Positions 1 through 8,071 of a DNA stretch of 36,574 nt are shown piece after piece. Made by a program: the position numbers and the translations under genes. Location of the stretch: contig NZ_MTHB01000184.1 of the NCBI RefSeq assembly GCF_002220365.1, forward strand, positions 1 to 36,574, read 5' to 3'. The notes under the pieces were generated by a model. It searched no databases, had not been told where the DNA came from, and worked only from the letters and a program-made list of their open reading frames with translations. How positions within the stretch are numbered: position 1 is the first letter of the stretch; the number at the start of each line of letters is the position of its first letter. The DNA comes from Caballeronia sordidicola. GTDB taxonomy: Bacteria > Pseudomonadota > Gammaproteobacteria > Burkholderiales > Burkholderiaceae.

Positions 1-396
1 CTCGCGCACGGCAAGACGATCAAAATCAAGGGCTTTCCGAAACATCACAAGGTGAAGCTGTTCCGGGTCGAGGTGTCCACACACCGCACGGACTGGGTCG
101 TGACCAACGATATCACTCAGGACTCCTCTCAGGCGACACAAGATGCGTGTGGCCTGCGCTGGAAGATCGAGCAGTTTCACCGCGAGCTCAAGCAACTCAC
201 GGGCCTTCAGCGATGCCAGTGCCGCAAGGCGCGCATCCAGCGAAACCATATTGCCAGCGCCGTGCTGGTGTGGGTCCGTCTGGCCGACATCGCACGACAG
301 ACGAAGCGTACGCTCTACCAGGTCAAACACGAAATGCTCGATAATTTCCTCCGCCGTGAACTCAAAAATCCGTCGGTCCCAATGCGCTTTGCGTAA
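1..396 (+). mobile_element. Transposase C-terminal part, IS701-like (IS4 superfamily); runs off the left edge
   Basis: The reading frame is open from base 1 to the TAA at 394-396, so only the last ~131 codons are in the window. The frame carries the C-terminal catalytic block of a DDE transposase: a 'VVTND' strand, then 'RWKIEQFHRELKQLTG' with the last acidic residue of the DDE triad, then 'CQCRKARIQRNHIA'. That pattern is typical of IS701-type elements. The element ends just before a porin fragment and seems to have removed the porin's 5' part. Activity cannot be judged because the N-terminal half and the left end lie outside. Family assignment is from memory of the motif; another IS4-superfamily group is possible. 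Confidence 0.8.
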
Positions 397-416
397 GTCC
401 TAACTCTCCGTCATAC

Positions 417-854
417 ATGACCTTTGACCGAAGCGGGTTGAGCACCCACGCGTACGCGCAAAAGCAGAGAATTTTCGGGACCGGCGGATTTTATACCGTT
501 GGTGCGTTGAAAATGGGCGCGCTTTACACGGATGTCAACTACGATTATCTGGACGGGCAGCACCTGAATATGCAGAACTTCAGTGTAAGTGCCAACTATC
601 GACTGCACCCGGATTTTTTGATCGGAGGGGCTTACGTGTACACGGTGGGTCGATATACGATCACAAGCAAAAAACCAAGCTGGAATGAGCTGAACCTTGT
701 AGCGGACTATTTCCTGTCCAAGACCACGGATATCGCGCTCATGGTTTATCTGCAGCAGTCGGGCGGTGGCGCAAAAGCGGACATCCAAGGCTATTACGCG
801 TCCTCGACGAACCGCCAGTTAGTCACAACTTTAGGTATGCGGCACCTGTTTTGA
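417..854 (+). pseudogene. 3' fragment of a trimeric Gram-negative porin gene, cut by the adjacent IS
   Basis: About 145 codons encode alternating beta strands ending in 'TLGMRHLF', the terminal aromatic residue that Burkholderia porins use for outer-membrane assembly. A full porin of this family is about 350-390 residues with a signal peptide; here signal peptide and roughly the first 60% are missing. The recognisable similarity starts within ~20 bp of the stop of the upstream transposase, so IS insertion with or without deletion is the simplest explanation. The ATG at 417 has no convincing ribosome binding site and is probably just an internal Met. The fragment lies directly upstream of a LysR gene that may once have been linked to it. 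Confidence 0.8.
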
Positions 855-900
855 TGCGGCTTAATATGTTCTGTTGACTTTTGCTCTGGCAAGGAGAGAG

Positions 901-1809
901 ATGGACAAGCTTCTCGCAATGAGGACTTTGCTTGCTGTTGCCGATCACGGCGGGTTCACTGCTGCGGCCCATGAACTCGGGAAGACGTCATCCTCTGTGA
1001 TGAGGATCATGGACGGACTCGAAGCGTCGCTGGGAACGTCTCTGCTGACACGCACTACGCGAAGCGTGACGTTAACGGATGCTGGAGTCACTTACGTTGA
1101 ACAGGTTCGCCAGGTGCTTACCGACCTGTCGGGCGCGGACGACAGCGTAATAGACAGTGGCGTTGAGCCGATGGGCGCTCTCCGGGTCAGCATCTCTGCA
1201 ACGTACAGCCGCCTGTTCATCGCGCCGCATATTGCGACTTTTTTGGGCGAACATCCACGCATCACTTTGGACCTGGTTGTGTCGGATAGTCATCTGGATC
1301 TTGTCGGTGAACGCTTCGATCTGGCTCTGAGAGTGGGCGTACCCACCACGGACGAGAGCTTGATCGTAAAGCGGCTGCGCCCGAGTGACAGATTTGTGGT
1401 CGCGAGTCCTGAGTATCTCGATAAAAAAGGATATCCGACTCAACCCTCGGATCTGATGTCTCATGAATGCATGCGGTTTTCGTACAAGCCGGGCAATCGA
1501 CAGCGATGGGTCTTTCGCCAGGCAAGCGGGTCGGAGGCTGTTGATGTGAAGGGGCAGTTGATGACCAACAACCTCGATATGCTCGTCGGCGCAGCGGTGG
1601 GTGGACATGGGGTTGCGCTGTTGCCGCAATGGCTGGTTGGGAAGCTGGTAAGGGATGGAAAACTTGTAAGCCTGTTCAGCGACCTTCAAGTGACGCCGGA
1701 GGGTGGGGATGCCTTCGTGTACGCCACATTCTTGCCGAACCGGCGTTACTCGAAGAAGGTCCGGGCATTCATCGACTTTGCGGAACGCGCAATCGCAGCG
1801 GCAAGTTAG
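901..1809 (+). CDS. LysR-family transcriptional regulator
   Basis: 302 residues, the normal LysR length. The N-terminal winged helix-turn-helix is clear (MDKLLAMRTLLAVADHGGFT, then 'SSSVMRIMDGLEASLGTSLLTRTTR' across residues ~30-55), followed by a periplasmic-binding-protein-like effector domain from ~90. The ATG at 901 is chosen because AAGGAGAG lies immediately upstream and the family start motif begins there; a TTG at 874 is in frame but would add nine unusual residues. It belongs to the CrgA/AaeR-like class that controls aromatic or efflux genes. It is a clear paralogue of the LysR protein at 34409-35329, sharing long blocks in both domains. Its present neighbours are a broken porin and IS debris, so its target is not obvious. 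Confidence 0.92.
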   Translation: MDKLLAMRTLLAVADHGGFTAAAHELGKTSSSVMRIMDGLEASLGTSLLTRTTRSVTLTDAGVTYVEQVRQVLTDLSGADDSVIDSGVEPMGALRVSISATYSRLFIAPHIATFLGEHPRITLDLVVSDSHLDLVGERFDLALRVGVPTTDESLIVKRLRPSDRFVVASPEYLDKKGYPTQPSDLMSHECMRFSYKPGNRQRWVFRQASGSEAVDVKGQLMTNNLDMLVGAAVGGHGVALLPQWLVGKLVRDGKLVSLFSDLQVTPEGGDAFVYATFLPNRRYSKKVRAFIDFAERAIAAAS

Positions 1810-2120
1810 CATCCTTAAAAATTCGCGTGCAAATAGGGGGTATTTGTCCTCTTCGTGCTTGTATGGACCCGATGCCTTCCGCAAGCTTCTTGTTCGTGAT
1901 GTCGAAACGGTCTGCATGCATGTATCCAGCTTGCAGTTGGATGATAGCCGAAGCACGCCCCGCAGCCTTGATGAGAGCCGCGCACCCCGTCCTTGCAAAA
2001 TTGCGGCTTGCCCGAAAGCGCAACCGGCACAAAAAACAGGCTTCAGGATACTGGTTCAACCAATTTCGTCATCGCTTTTGAGAAGCTTCGCAAACAAATG
2101 CTGGTAGTACTCTTCATTAA
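1810..2120. other. Stretch without a supportable gene
   Basis: No frame here has a start, ribosome binding site and recognisable protein together. A minus-strand frame (about 1769-2059) gives a passable amino-acid composition around 'LIKAAGRASAIIQLQAGY' but overlaps the end of the LysR gene and I do not recognise it. A short AAATA-GGGGG-TATTT inverted repeat lies at 1829-1843, just after the LysR stop; it is too weak to call a terminator. Confidence 0.4.
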
Positions 2121-2468
2121 CCGTCCTCTGAGGCCTTATTCCGGAGGTGCAAGTATCGCTGGGTCACCCGCCTGAGGGCTTCGAAAGCCTACAAAGACGC
2201 GCGTCTGTGGGTGCAGCATTTTGTTGATTGGTGCAACCACGAGCATCGCCAAAGGGCAATCCGGTTCGTCGCACCAGCGCATCCGCACGCAGGGCAGGAT
2301 ACGGCGATCTTGGAGAAGCGTCGGCAGTTGTATCAACTTGCTGGACAACGTTATCCGGCGTGATGGTCCGGCAAACTACGCAACTGGGAACCGATCGGTT
2401 GTGTCTGGCTTAACCCAAAAGCAGACCACGAAACGCACCAGCTCCGTGATGTCTTAGAGGCTGCATAA
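2121..2468 (+). pseudogene. IS3-family transposase (OrfB) C-terminal remnant with an internal stop
   Basis: In one frame the translation reads 'SSEALFRRCKYRW', then 'DARLWVQHFVDWCNHEHRQ' and 'AIRFVAPAHPHAGQD', the hallmark end of IS3-type integrase-core transposases (SE-LFRT-KY, FV-WYN-EHRH, IRFVTP-QRH-G). The frame is interrupted by TGA at 2361-2363, where the family has Arg in 'RYPARWS'; CGA to TGA is the likely change. It resumes with 'WEPIGCVWLNP' and stops at 2466-2468. A stop at 2118-2120 closes it upstream. The catalytic Glu region is kept but the first two-thirds of the protein are absent, so this is a dead fragment. An IS110 fragment follows within 41 bp. Confidence 0.8.
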
Positions 2469-2508
2469 CGCACGTTCCAACTACCTTGACGGTCACCGAG
2501 GGCAGGTT

Positions 2509-2769
2509 GTGAAGAAGTTTAGCAAGTTCGGCGGGATGGATGCTCATAAGGCGTCGATAGCGGTTTGTGTAGCCGATACGAACGGAGGTGAAATTCGATA
2601 TGTTGGGGGGATTTCCAGCACGCCGGATGCGATCGAAAAGCTGGTTCGGCAGTTGATAAAAGGAGACGCGTCTCTCTCGTTTTGCTATGAGGCAGGCCCA
2701 TGCGGATACGGAATCCATCGGCAGCTCAGTGATCTCGGTTGGGAATGCCAGGGTGTCGCACCGTCTCTG
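2509..2769 (+). pseudogene. IS110-family transposase N-terminal remnant
   Basis: The first ~87 residues from the GTG at 2509 match the DEDD/RuvC-like N-terminus of IS110 transposases: 'FGGMDAHKASIAVCVADT' with the first catalytic Asp, then 'SFCYEAGPCGYGIHRQL' with the catalytic Glu, then 'CQGVAPSL'. After about 2769 the similarity stops; the frame continues to 2985 but reads unrelated sequence and runs into the convergent amidohydrolase gene. The rest of the RuvC domain and the C-terminal transposase_20 domain with its serine are missing, so the element cannot move. Full-length IS110 proteins have about 320-400 residues. Confidence 0.82.
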
Positions 2770-2899
2770 TTCACACTTGTCGTTCGCTTGTATGAGGGCG
2801 AACTTCCGTCTGGTAAGGTCAGACTTTTCTTCGGCGCTCTCAATGGACCTGCCAGCTTCCGTTCGAACAAAGCCTTAATGCCGAAGAGAACAATTTGCA

Positions 2900-4018
2900 T
2901 CATATCTTCAGCAACTTCGCTGCATTGCCGCCGCGAATCAGGTTTGCTTGCTTGGGAGGCAGGGCGAGACGGTCCAGAAAAGTGACGGGCTGCTCGTAGC
3001 CCATATCGAAGCAGTAGTCGCTGCCAAGGACCAGCCTGTCGATGCCTACGTTCTGGATCAAGAAGTCCAGTACGGGTCCGGAATGCGACACCGTATCGTA
3101 GTGGAAGCGGCGCAGGTAGCTGCTCGGTTTCTGCGCCAGCCGCCGCGTTTCTGGGCGCACTGCCCAGCCCGCGTCGATACGACCCATCAGGATCGGCAAT
3201 GCGCCTCCAGCGTGCGGCAAAGTTATGTCCAGTTGCGGGTGCCGGTCCAACACGCCACCAAGTATCAGATGCGAACCGGCGATTGCGGTGTCAAACGGAT
3301 TTCCCAGCAGGTTGCTCAGGTAGAAGTCGCTCAGCCGCGCGCCGCCGACCGTCTGCTGCGGATGCAGGAACACTGGCAGACCACGCTGTTCGATTCGCGC
3401 GAAAACCGGCTCGAACAGCGGGTCGTCGAGATCCCGATTGTTGATGTTTGTCCCCATGTAGACGCCTTGCACGCCCGGCAACTCGGACGCGCGCTCGAGT
3501 TCGTCGATGGCGTCGTGCGGGTTCAGCATCGGCAGAGTCGCCAGCACGACAAAGCGGTCTGGATACTGCAGGTGCACGGCCGACGCCGCCGCGTTCCAGG
3601 TCTTCGGGAGCTTCGCGTTGAAGGCCCGGTCGGCCCAATAGGCCATCGGTACGCTCAACGACAAGGCCTGTATGTCGACACCGGACGCGTCCATGTCTGC
3701 GAGCCGTTCGTCGATGTTGATGAATTTGAGCGGCAGTGGTCCAAGACCTCCTGCAGGCGTCAGGAAGCTGAAGCTGCTGGCGTCGCAGGTAAATTTGCCG
3801 CCGAACCTCTCACCTTCGCTGCCCACGAGTTCGCAATAGCTCTCAGGATAATAATGTGCGTGGATATCAATCGATCGGCCTTTGACCGTGACGCGAACGG
3901 TTCCCGCGGCCGGGTTTGTGGTGACCGCGGCCGCCACGCTGGAAGCAACGCCGGCGAGCGCCGCCATCGTTCCGAGCAAACGACGGCGCTTCGGTGAAAT
4001 ACAGCAACTGCAATTCAT
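2900..4018 (-). CDS. Tat-exported metal-dependent amidohydrolase (amidohydrolase-2/ACMSD-like)
   Basis: 372 residues. The family contains decarboxylases of aromatic or dienoic acids (aminocarboxymuconate-semialdehyde, gamma-resorcylate, 5-carboxyvanillate) and hydrolases. Visible metal-site elements are D-I-H53-A-H55 near the N-terminus, 'VFLHPQQ' mid-protein, 'LPHAGGALP' and the late 'LVLGSDYCFDMGY' with the catalytic Asp. Residues 1-39 look like a twin-arginine signal (PKRRRLLG followed by an Ala-rich hydrophobic stretch), which is unusual for a family that is normally cytosolic and predicts a periplasmic enzyme. It is the last gene of the operon that starts with the VOC gene, 44 bp after the symporter. 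The start lies inside an 8-bp tandem duplication that moves it away from its ribosome binding site. Decarboxylation versus hydrolysis cannot be decided from sequence. Confidence 0.85.
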   Translation of the reverse strand: MNCSCCISPKRRRLLGTMAALAGVASSVAAAVTTNPAAGTVRVTVKGRSIDIHAHYYPESYCELVGSEGERFGGKFTCDASSFSFLTPAGGLGPLPLKFINIDERLADMDASGVDIQALSLSVPMAYWADRAFNAKLPKTWNAAASAVHLQYPDRFVVLATLPMLNPHDAIDELERASELPGVQGVYMGTNINNRDLDDPLFEPVFARIEQRGLPVFLHPQQTVGGARLSDFYLSNLLGNPFDTAIAGSHLILGGVLDRHPQLDITLPHAGGALPILMGRIDAGWAVRPETRRLAQKPSSYLRRFHYDTVSHSGPVLDFLIQNVGIDRLVLGSDYCFDMGYEQPVTFLDRLALPPKQANLIRGGNAAKLLKI

Positions 4019-4027
4019 GAATTCATG
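4012..4027 (-). repeat. 8-bp tandem duplication spanning the amidohydrolase start codon
   Basis: AATTCATG occurs twice in tandem (4012-4019 and 4020-4027). Read on the minus strand this creates two ATGs, at 4026 and 4018. The GGAG at 4038-4035 is 8 nt from the first ATG but 16 nt from the second. The first ATG opens only a three-codon frame (Met-Asn-Ser-stop) that overlaps the real start as ATGA. Confidence 0.85.
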
Positions 4028-4062
4028 AGTTAGTCTCCGTTTTAAGTTTTTAGGTGTCTGCG

Positions 4063-5733
4063 TCAGCCGTGCTTGACCATGCCGAGCTCGCAGTCGACTA
4101 GCTGGTTGCCGTACATCGCGCGTTCGCGGGCAGCGCGGTCAGAGGTATCGGTGATCGAAAAGAACACCACGCCGGCGAAAGCGACGATCATCGAAAACAG
4201 CGCGGGGTATTCATACGGATAAATCGCATGCGAGTGACCGAGCACCTGGACCCAGACGGTCGGGCTGAGAATGGTCAACGTGACTGCTGAAATGAGGCCC
4301 AGCGAGCCGCCAACTACCGCACCGCGCGTGGTCAGCCCGCGCCAGTAGATCGATAGGAGCAGGACCGGGAAATTCGAACTAGCCGCAATCGAAAACGTGA
4401 GGCTCACAATGAACGCGATGTTCTGCTTTTCGAAAGCGATGCCCAGCAGGATCGCAAGCACGCCGAGCACGAGCGTGGTGATCCGCGACACGTGCATTTC
4501 TTCGCGGTCCGTGGCTGCGCCGCGGCGAATCACTTTTGCGTACAAGTCATGAGAAACCGCTGAGGAACCCGCGAGTGTCAAACCCGCGACGACCGCGAGA
4601 ATGGTCGAGAAGGCGACTGCGCAGATGAAGCCAAGAAACACGTTGCCGCCCACCGCGTGCGCCAGATGAATAGCCACCATGTTCACGCCGCCGATCACTG
4701 CGCCCGAGGCCGTGTGATAGTGCGGATCGGTTGCCACCAGCGCGATCGTGCCGAAGCCAATGATGATGATCAGTGCATACCCGATGCCGACAATTCCTGT
4801 TGCATAGAGGATGCTCTTGCGGGCGGCTTTTGCGTCGCTTACCGTGAAAAAGCGCATTAGGATGTGCGGCAATCCGGCCGTGCCGAATATCAGCGCGAGA
4901 CCGAGCGAGACGGCGGAAACCGGATCCGACACAAGACCGCCCGGGCTCATGATGGCGGCGTGCTTTGGATGTGCGAGGATCGCCTGCGAGAACAGTGTGT
5001 TCATGCTGAAGCCATAGCGGCTCAGCACCATGAACGCCATGAAGGCCGCGCCCGCCAGCAACAATGCTGCCTTGATGATCTGGATCCACGTGGTGGCGAG
5101 CATGCCGCCGAAGAACACATATACCACCATCAACACACCGACCATCACTACCGCCGCCGTGTAGTTGAAGCCGAACAGCAATTCCACGAGCTTGCCGGCG
5201 CCCACCATTTGCGAGACGAGATACAGCAGGACGATCACGATCGAGCTGGACGCGGCAAAGGCGCGAATAGGTCCCTGTTGCAGTCGATACGAAACGACAT
5301 CAGCGAGCGTGTATCGGCCGAGGTTGCGCAACGGTTCGGCGATGAGAAAAAGAATGATCGGCCAGCTCGCGAGGAAGCCTATCGAATAGATCAGGCCGTC
5401 GTAGCCGCTTGTGAAGACCAGCGCGGAAATGCCTAGCAGGGACGCGGCGGACATGTAGTCGCCAGCGATCGCCCAGCCATTCTGGAAGGCGGTGATCTTG
5501 CCGCCTGCCGCGTAATGGTCCGACACGCTATGGTTCTTTTTCGCGGCCCAGCGCGTGATGAACAGCGTCGACGCGACGAACAGCAGGAACATTCCAATCG
5601 CAATCGGGTTGTGCGAGCGCGTCGCAGATGCCGCGGTTTCGGCGCCGGCAGCGGGTAGCGCGGTAAGGACACCCAAAACGCCAAATAATATCGCTTTGAC
5701 GAGCGGGCTGCGCACAAGAGAGGAAGGTTTCAT
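4063..5733 (-). CDS. actP: Sodium:solute symporter, ActP (cation/acetate symporter) type
   Basis: 556 residues, close to ActP of other proteobacteria. It starts with a cleavable-looking leader (residues 1-30, ending 'LPAAGAETAA') as ActP does, and then has about 13 hydrophobic segments. Typical solute:sodium-symporter signatures are present: 'ITAFQNGWAIAGDYMSAASLLG' region (residues ~83-104), 'LRNLGRYTLADVVSYR', and 'FTVSDAKAARKS'. It overlaps the DUF485 gene by ATGA (5730-5733), the standard yjcH-actP pair, so the two are translationally coupled. In this operon it probably imports a small monocarboxylate linked to the pathway of the monooxygenase and amidohydrolase rather than acetate; that is inference from context. 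The gene symbol denotes the family, not a proven substrate. Confidence 0.88.
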   Translation of the reverse strand: MKPSSLVRSPLVKAILFGVLGVLTALPAAGAETAASATRSHNPIAIGMFLLFVASTLFITRWAAKKNHSVSDHYAAGGKITAFQNGWAIAGDYMSAASLLGISALVFTSGYDGLIYSIGFLASWPIILFLIAEPLRNLGRYTLADVVSYRLQQGPIRAFAASSSIVIVLLYLVSQMVGAGKLVELLFGFNYTAAVVMVGVLMVVYVFFGGMLATTWIQIIKAALLLAGAAFMAFMVLSRYGFSMNTLFSQAILAHPKHAAIMSPGGLVSDPVSAVSLGLALIFGTAGLPHILMRFFTVSDAKAARKSILYATGIVGIGYALIIIIGFGTIALVATDPHYHTASGAVIGGVNMVAIHLAHAVGGNVFLGFICAVAFSTILAVVAGLTLAGSSAVSHDLYAKVIRRGAATDREEMHVSRITTLVLGVLAILLGIAFEKQNIAFIVSLTFSIAASSNFPVLLLSIYWRGLTTRGAVVGGSLGLISAVTLTILSPTVWVQVLGHSHAIYPYEYPALFSMIVAFAGVVFFSITDTSDRAARERAMYGNQLVDCELGMVKHG

Positions 5734-6092
5734 TGCCGCGCTCCTTGCCCGATTTCATTCACCGCGCGGTCATGGAAAGTGTTGGCTCGCGCCACGTAAA
5801 TTGCGACGATCACGAACGTGAAGATGAACATGCCAAAGCCGACCGGAATCCCCCACGTCGCGGGATAGCCTTCCACGATCGGCCGACCGAGCAGCGCAGG
5901 CGCGAAAGCGAGCGTAAGGATGAAGGCGAAGTAAACGGTCAGCATCAGAATGGTGAGCATCCACGAAAAAGCGCGCCGCTTACGCACGAGCGCGCGGAAG
6001 CGCGGATCGTCGAGCAGCGGGTTCGCTGCGGGCAGCAGCGGGTCGGCGGCGGCGTACTGCGCGCTCATCGAATAGGTTGGGGGGTGATCCAC
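5730..6092 (-). CDS. DUF485 membrane protein (YjcH-like partner of ActP)
   Basis: 120 residues from a GTG at 6092. This start is preferred over upstream codons because AGGAG (6103-6099) stands 6 nt before it; an in-frame ATG at 6068 is a weaker choice. Residues ~28-45 are the conserved 'DPRFRALVRKRRAFSW' block, followed by two transmembrane helices (about 45-70 and 83-108) separated by 'GRPIVEGYPATWGIPVG', exactly the DUF485 pattern. The stop overlaps the symporter start. Partners of ActP-type symporters almost always carry this small protein, whose role in transport is not settled. The 84-bp gap to the monooxygenase gene upstream suggests the same transcript. Confidence 0.88.
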   Translation of the reverse strand: MDHPPTYSMSAQYAAADPLLPAANPLLDDPRFRALVRKRRAFSWMLTILMLTVYFAFILTLAFAPALLGRPIVEGYPATWGIPVGFGMFIFTFVIVAIYVARANTFHDRAVNEIGQGARQ

Positions 6093-6176
6093 TTCCGTCT
6101 CCTGTTGAAACGACTTCTGTTCGATGCTGCAACAGCGGGGGCGTGATCTACCTGTCCACCGCGAGTGCAATGTCCA

Positions 6177-7400
6177 TCAAAAGCGCGCGGGTACCGCGGT
6201 CTCGCGCATCACGGCGTCGGGCGTGCGATAACGCTCTGCCATCTCACGGTCGGTATCGGTCTTCAATTGCGCTTGCATGTAGGCGCCGAGATGGCGCGCG
6301 TGCTGAACGATTGCAGCGCCCACCTGTGTGCGCTCGCGGCTGTATTCGGCCAGCGCGTCCTGCATGCCATTGTGAGTTTTCAACGCCTTCACGAGCGCCA
6401 TGGCGTCGCCTGCAGCCTTGGTCACGCCCATGCCGCAATGAGGACGCGCGACGAACGCGGCGTCGCCGAGCAAGGCGACCCGGCCGAATGCCATCTGCGG
6501 CACCTCCAGATCGAAGATGGGCTGGAAGAGCGGTTGCTTCGCCTTGGTAACTATCTCGCCAAATTGCGGGGCGAGCAGCTTGAGCGCCGCATCTTCCATG
6601 TCGGCGAGCACGTCCTGACGGATCAGCGTCGGCGGAATGCCGCCCACCCAACGCTTGCCGGCGGCGTCGGTTAGCAAGTCCGGCAACTGAACGTCTTCGC
6701 TTGTCGCGCGATACCAGACGAAGTTGTAGCGGCGTTCGCCCGGGATCGTGCTGTTCCCCCGGCCGGCTACCGGATATCCGAGGATCTGCTCATGCGGCGG
6801 CAAGCAGAAGGCGAACTTCTCGAACAGCGCATCACGAGTTTCGCGCGACAGCGCGGCTTCATCGACGAGACCACGCCATGCCACATATCCGGCATATTGA
6901 AGCTTGACGTCGGGCAAGAAGCGTTCGCGGATCGACGATTTGAAACCGTCGGCCGCGATCACGAGGTGGGCGTGCAGCGCGGAGCCGTCGTCGAGCGTGA
7001 TCATCGCCTGGTCGGGGCCGTCCTGCACCGAAGCAACCACGCCGCCGGCGTTGTAATGAACGTCGGGCAACGCGGTGCGCAGAACGTGGTACATCTTCCC
7101 CCAGGCGGTCAGCGTCTGTGGCAGATCGCGCTTGGAGAGGACGGTGCCGTCCCGCGCGAACGTGACCCGCGACTTCACTTTGACGCCGATGGAGTCGTCG
7201 TATCCTATCCCGGCCGCCCCAAGTGCATCGAACAATTCGGGGTGGGTGACGATACCAGCGCCGCGGCCGGCCAGTTCATCCGGAACACGTTCGAACACAT
7301 CGACGTCCCAGCCGTTGCGAACTAGCAGGTTGGCGGCGAACAAGCCGCCCAGGGAACCGCCGACGATGATCGCCCGTGCGCGCGAAGAAGCATGGGTCAT
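6177..7400 (-). CDS. FAD-dependent aromatic monooxygenase, 2,6-dihydroxypyridine-3-hydroxylase/salicylate-hydroxylase type
   Basis: 407 residues. Class A flavin monooxygenase features are all visible: the dinucleotide fold 'AIIVGGSLGGLFAANLL' at residues ~10-26, 'GRGAGIVTHPEL' (~45-57), the DG motif 'VIAADGFKSSIRERFLP' (~147-163), 'YAGYVAWRGLV', 'IPGERRYNFVWYR' and the GD motif 'VALLGDAAFVARPHCGMG' (~297-314). The 'GRGAGIV' and 'RRYNFVWYR' blocks are those of 2,6-dihydroxypyridine 3-hydroxylase relatives, which hydroxylate ring carbons next to a phenolic or pyridinol OH using NAD(P)H and O2. ATG at 7400 is supported by AGGAG 8 nt upstream. It follows the VOC gene after 3 bp. A paralogue with the same motif order sits at 32492-33640. 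The exact substrate cannot be read from sequence. Confidence 0.9.
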   Translation of the reverse strand: MTHASSRARAIIVGGSLGGLFAANLLVRNGWDVDVFERVPDELAGRGAGIVTHPELFDALGAAGIGYDDSIGVKVKSRVTFARDGTVLSKRDLPQTLTAWGKMYHVLRTALPDVHYNAGGVVASVQDGPDQAMITLDDGSALHAHLVIAADGFKSSIRERFLPDVKLQYAGYVAWRGLVDEAALSRETRDALFEKFAFCLPPHEQILGYPVAGRGNSTIPGERRYNFVWYRATSEDVQLPDLLTDAAGKRWVGGIPPTLIRQDVLADMEDAALKLLAPQFGEIVTKAKQPLFQPIFDLEVPQMAFGRVALLGDAAFVARPHCGMGVTKAAGDAMALVKALKTHNGMQDALAEYSRERTQVGAAIVQHARHLGAYMQAQLKTDTDREMAERYRTPDAVMRETAVPARF

Positions 7401-7403
7401 GAT

Positions 7404-7889
7404 TTATTCTCCTGCGCTGGCGGACGCTTTCGCTGTATTCGGCTGCGCTTCGCTGAGGCGGTGGGCTTCTTCGGCGGGAAAATTCAACTCGATGGTCACG
7501 CCAGACGGATCTTCTATGAATACTTGATGCAGGCCGAGGCTCGGCACCGTGCGATCACGCCAGACGAGGCCTTCGGCCCTCAATGTCTGCCACATTGCTT
7601 CGACACCCGTGGCAAGAAATGCGATGTGATCGACCGTGCCGGTTCCACTCCCGGGCAGGACCTTGTCGCCGAGATACGCAGCAAGTCCGGCGGGGTTATC
7701 TGGATCCACGCCAATGAGATGAACCGTGCCGAAGTCGGCTTCATCGCCGCCTTTATAGAGCCACGCGCCCGGGAAGTCGAAGGGTGGACGGTAACCTTGC
7801 TTGAAACCGAGAACGCGCTCGTAGAAGCGGCAGGATTGCTCGAGATCGCTGGTGCGAATCGAGTAGTGGGCAAGTTTTGCGATTGGCAT
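7404..7889 (-). CDS. VOC-superfamily protein (glyoxalase/extradiol dioxygenase fold)
   Basis: 161 residues with two beta-alpha-beta-beta-beta modules: 'LAHYSIRTSDLEQSCRFYERVLGF' (residues ~6-29) and 'VDHIAFLATGVEAMWQTLRAEG' (~86-107), ending 'VFIEDPSGVTIELNFP'. Candidate metal ligands His8, His in 'TVHLIG', His in 'VDHIAF' and Glu in 'IELNF' are all in their usual places, so a metal-dependent lyase, isomerase or dioxygenase is likely. The C-terminal ~25 residues are low-complexity Ala/Ser/Glu. It is the first gene of the operon, and its stop lies 3 bp before the monooxygenase start. By context it may open or isomerise the product of the monooxygenase, but classical ring-cleavage enzymes of this fold are usually larger. 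Confidence 0.85.
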   Translation of the reverse strand: MPIAKLAHYSIRTSDLEQSCRFYERVLGFKQGYRPPFDFPGAWLYKGGDEADFGTVHLIGVDPDNPAGLAAYLGDKVLPGSGTGTVDHIAFLATGVEAMWQTLRAEGLVWRDRTVPSLGLHQVFIEDPSGVTIELNFPAEEAHRLSEAQPNTAKASASAGE

Positions 7890-7908
7890 CGTGAATTCCG
7901 GCTATGCT

Positions 7909-7942
7909 ATTTATCGATTCGATTAGTGATCGTTTGATAAAT
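7909..7942. promoter_or_regulatory. Inverted repeat in the promoter of the VOC-monooxygenase operon; candidate TetR operator
   Basis: ATTTATC (7909-7915) and GATAAAT (7936-7942) form a perfect 7-bp inverted repeat with a 20-bp spacer that itself holds CGAT (7915-7918) mirrored by ATCG (7929-7932). It lies 20 bp upstream of the first gene of the operon, and between that gene and the TetR gene encoded just upstream on the same strand. TetR dimers commonly bind such sites; the link to this TetR is inference. Confidence 0.5.
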
Positions 7943-8071
7943 TGTAGGCGAATGCATGGATAGGAGAAAGCGGCGCATCGCAGGTGTTTACCCTACAATA
8001 AGCGATAGGCGAGCGGGGCGCGATGGGTGAAAAAGCCAATGGCGGGCGTGATTGCCTGCCTTGCTACAGGA

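Noticed and set aside
1072..1998. 308-codon minus-strand frame opposite the first LysR gene
   Set aside because: Shadow of the LysR codons; no ribosome binding site or domain.
1769..2059. Minus-strand 96-codon frame downstream of the first LysR gene
   Set aside because: Overlaps the LysR 3' end and matches no family that I know.
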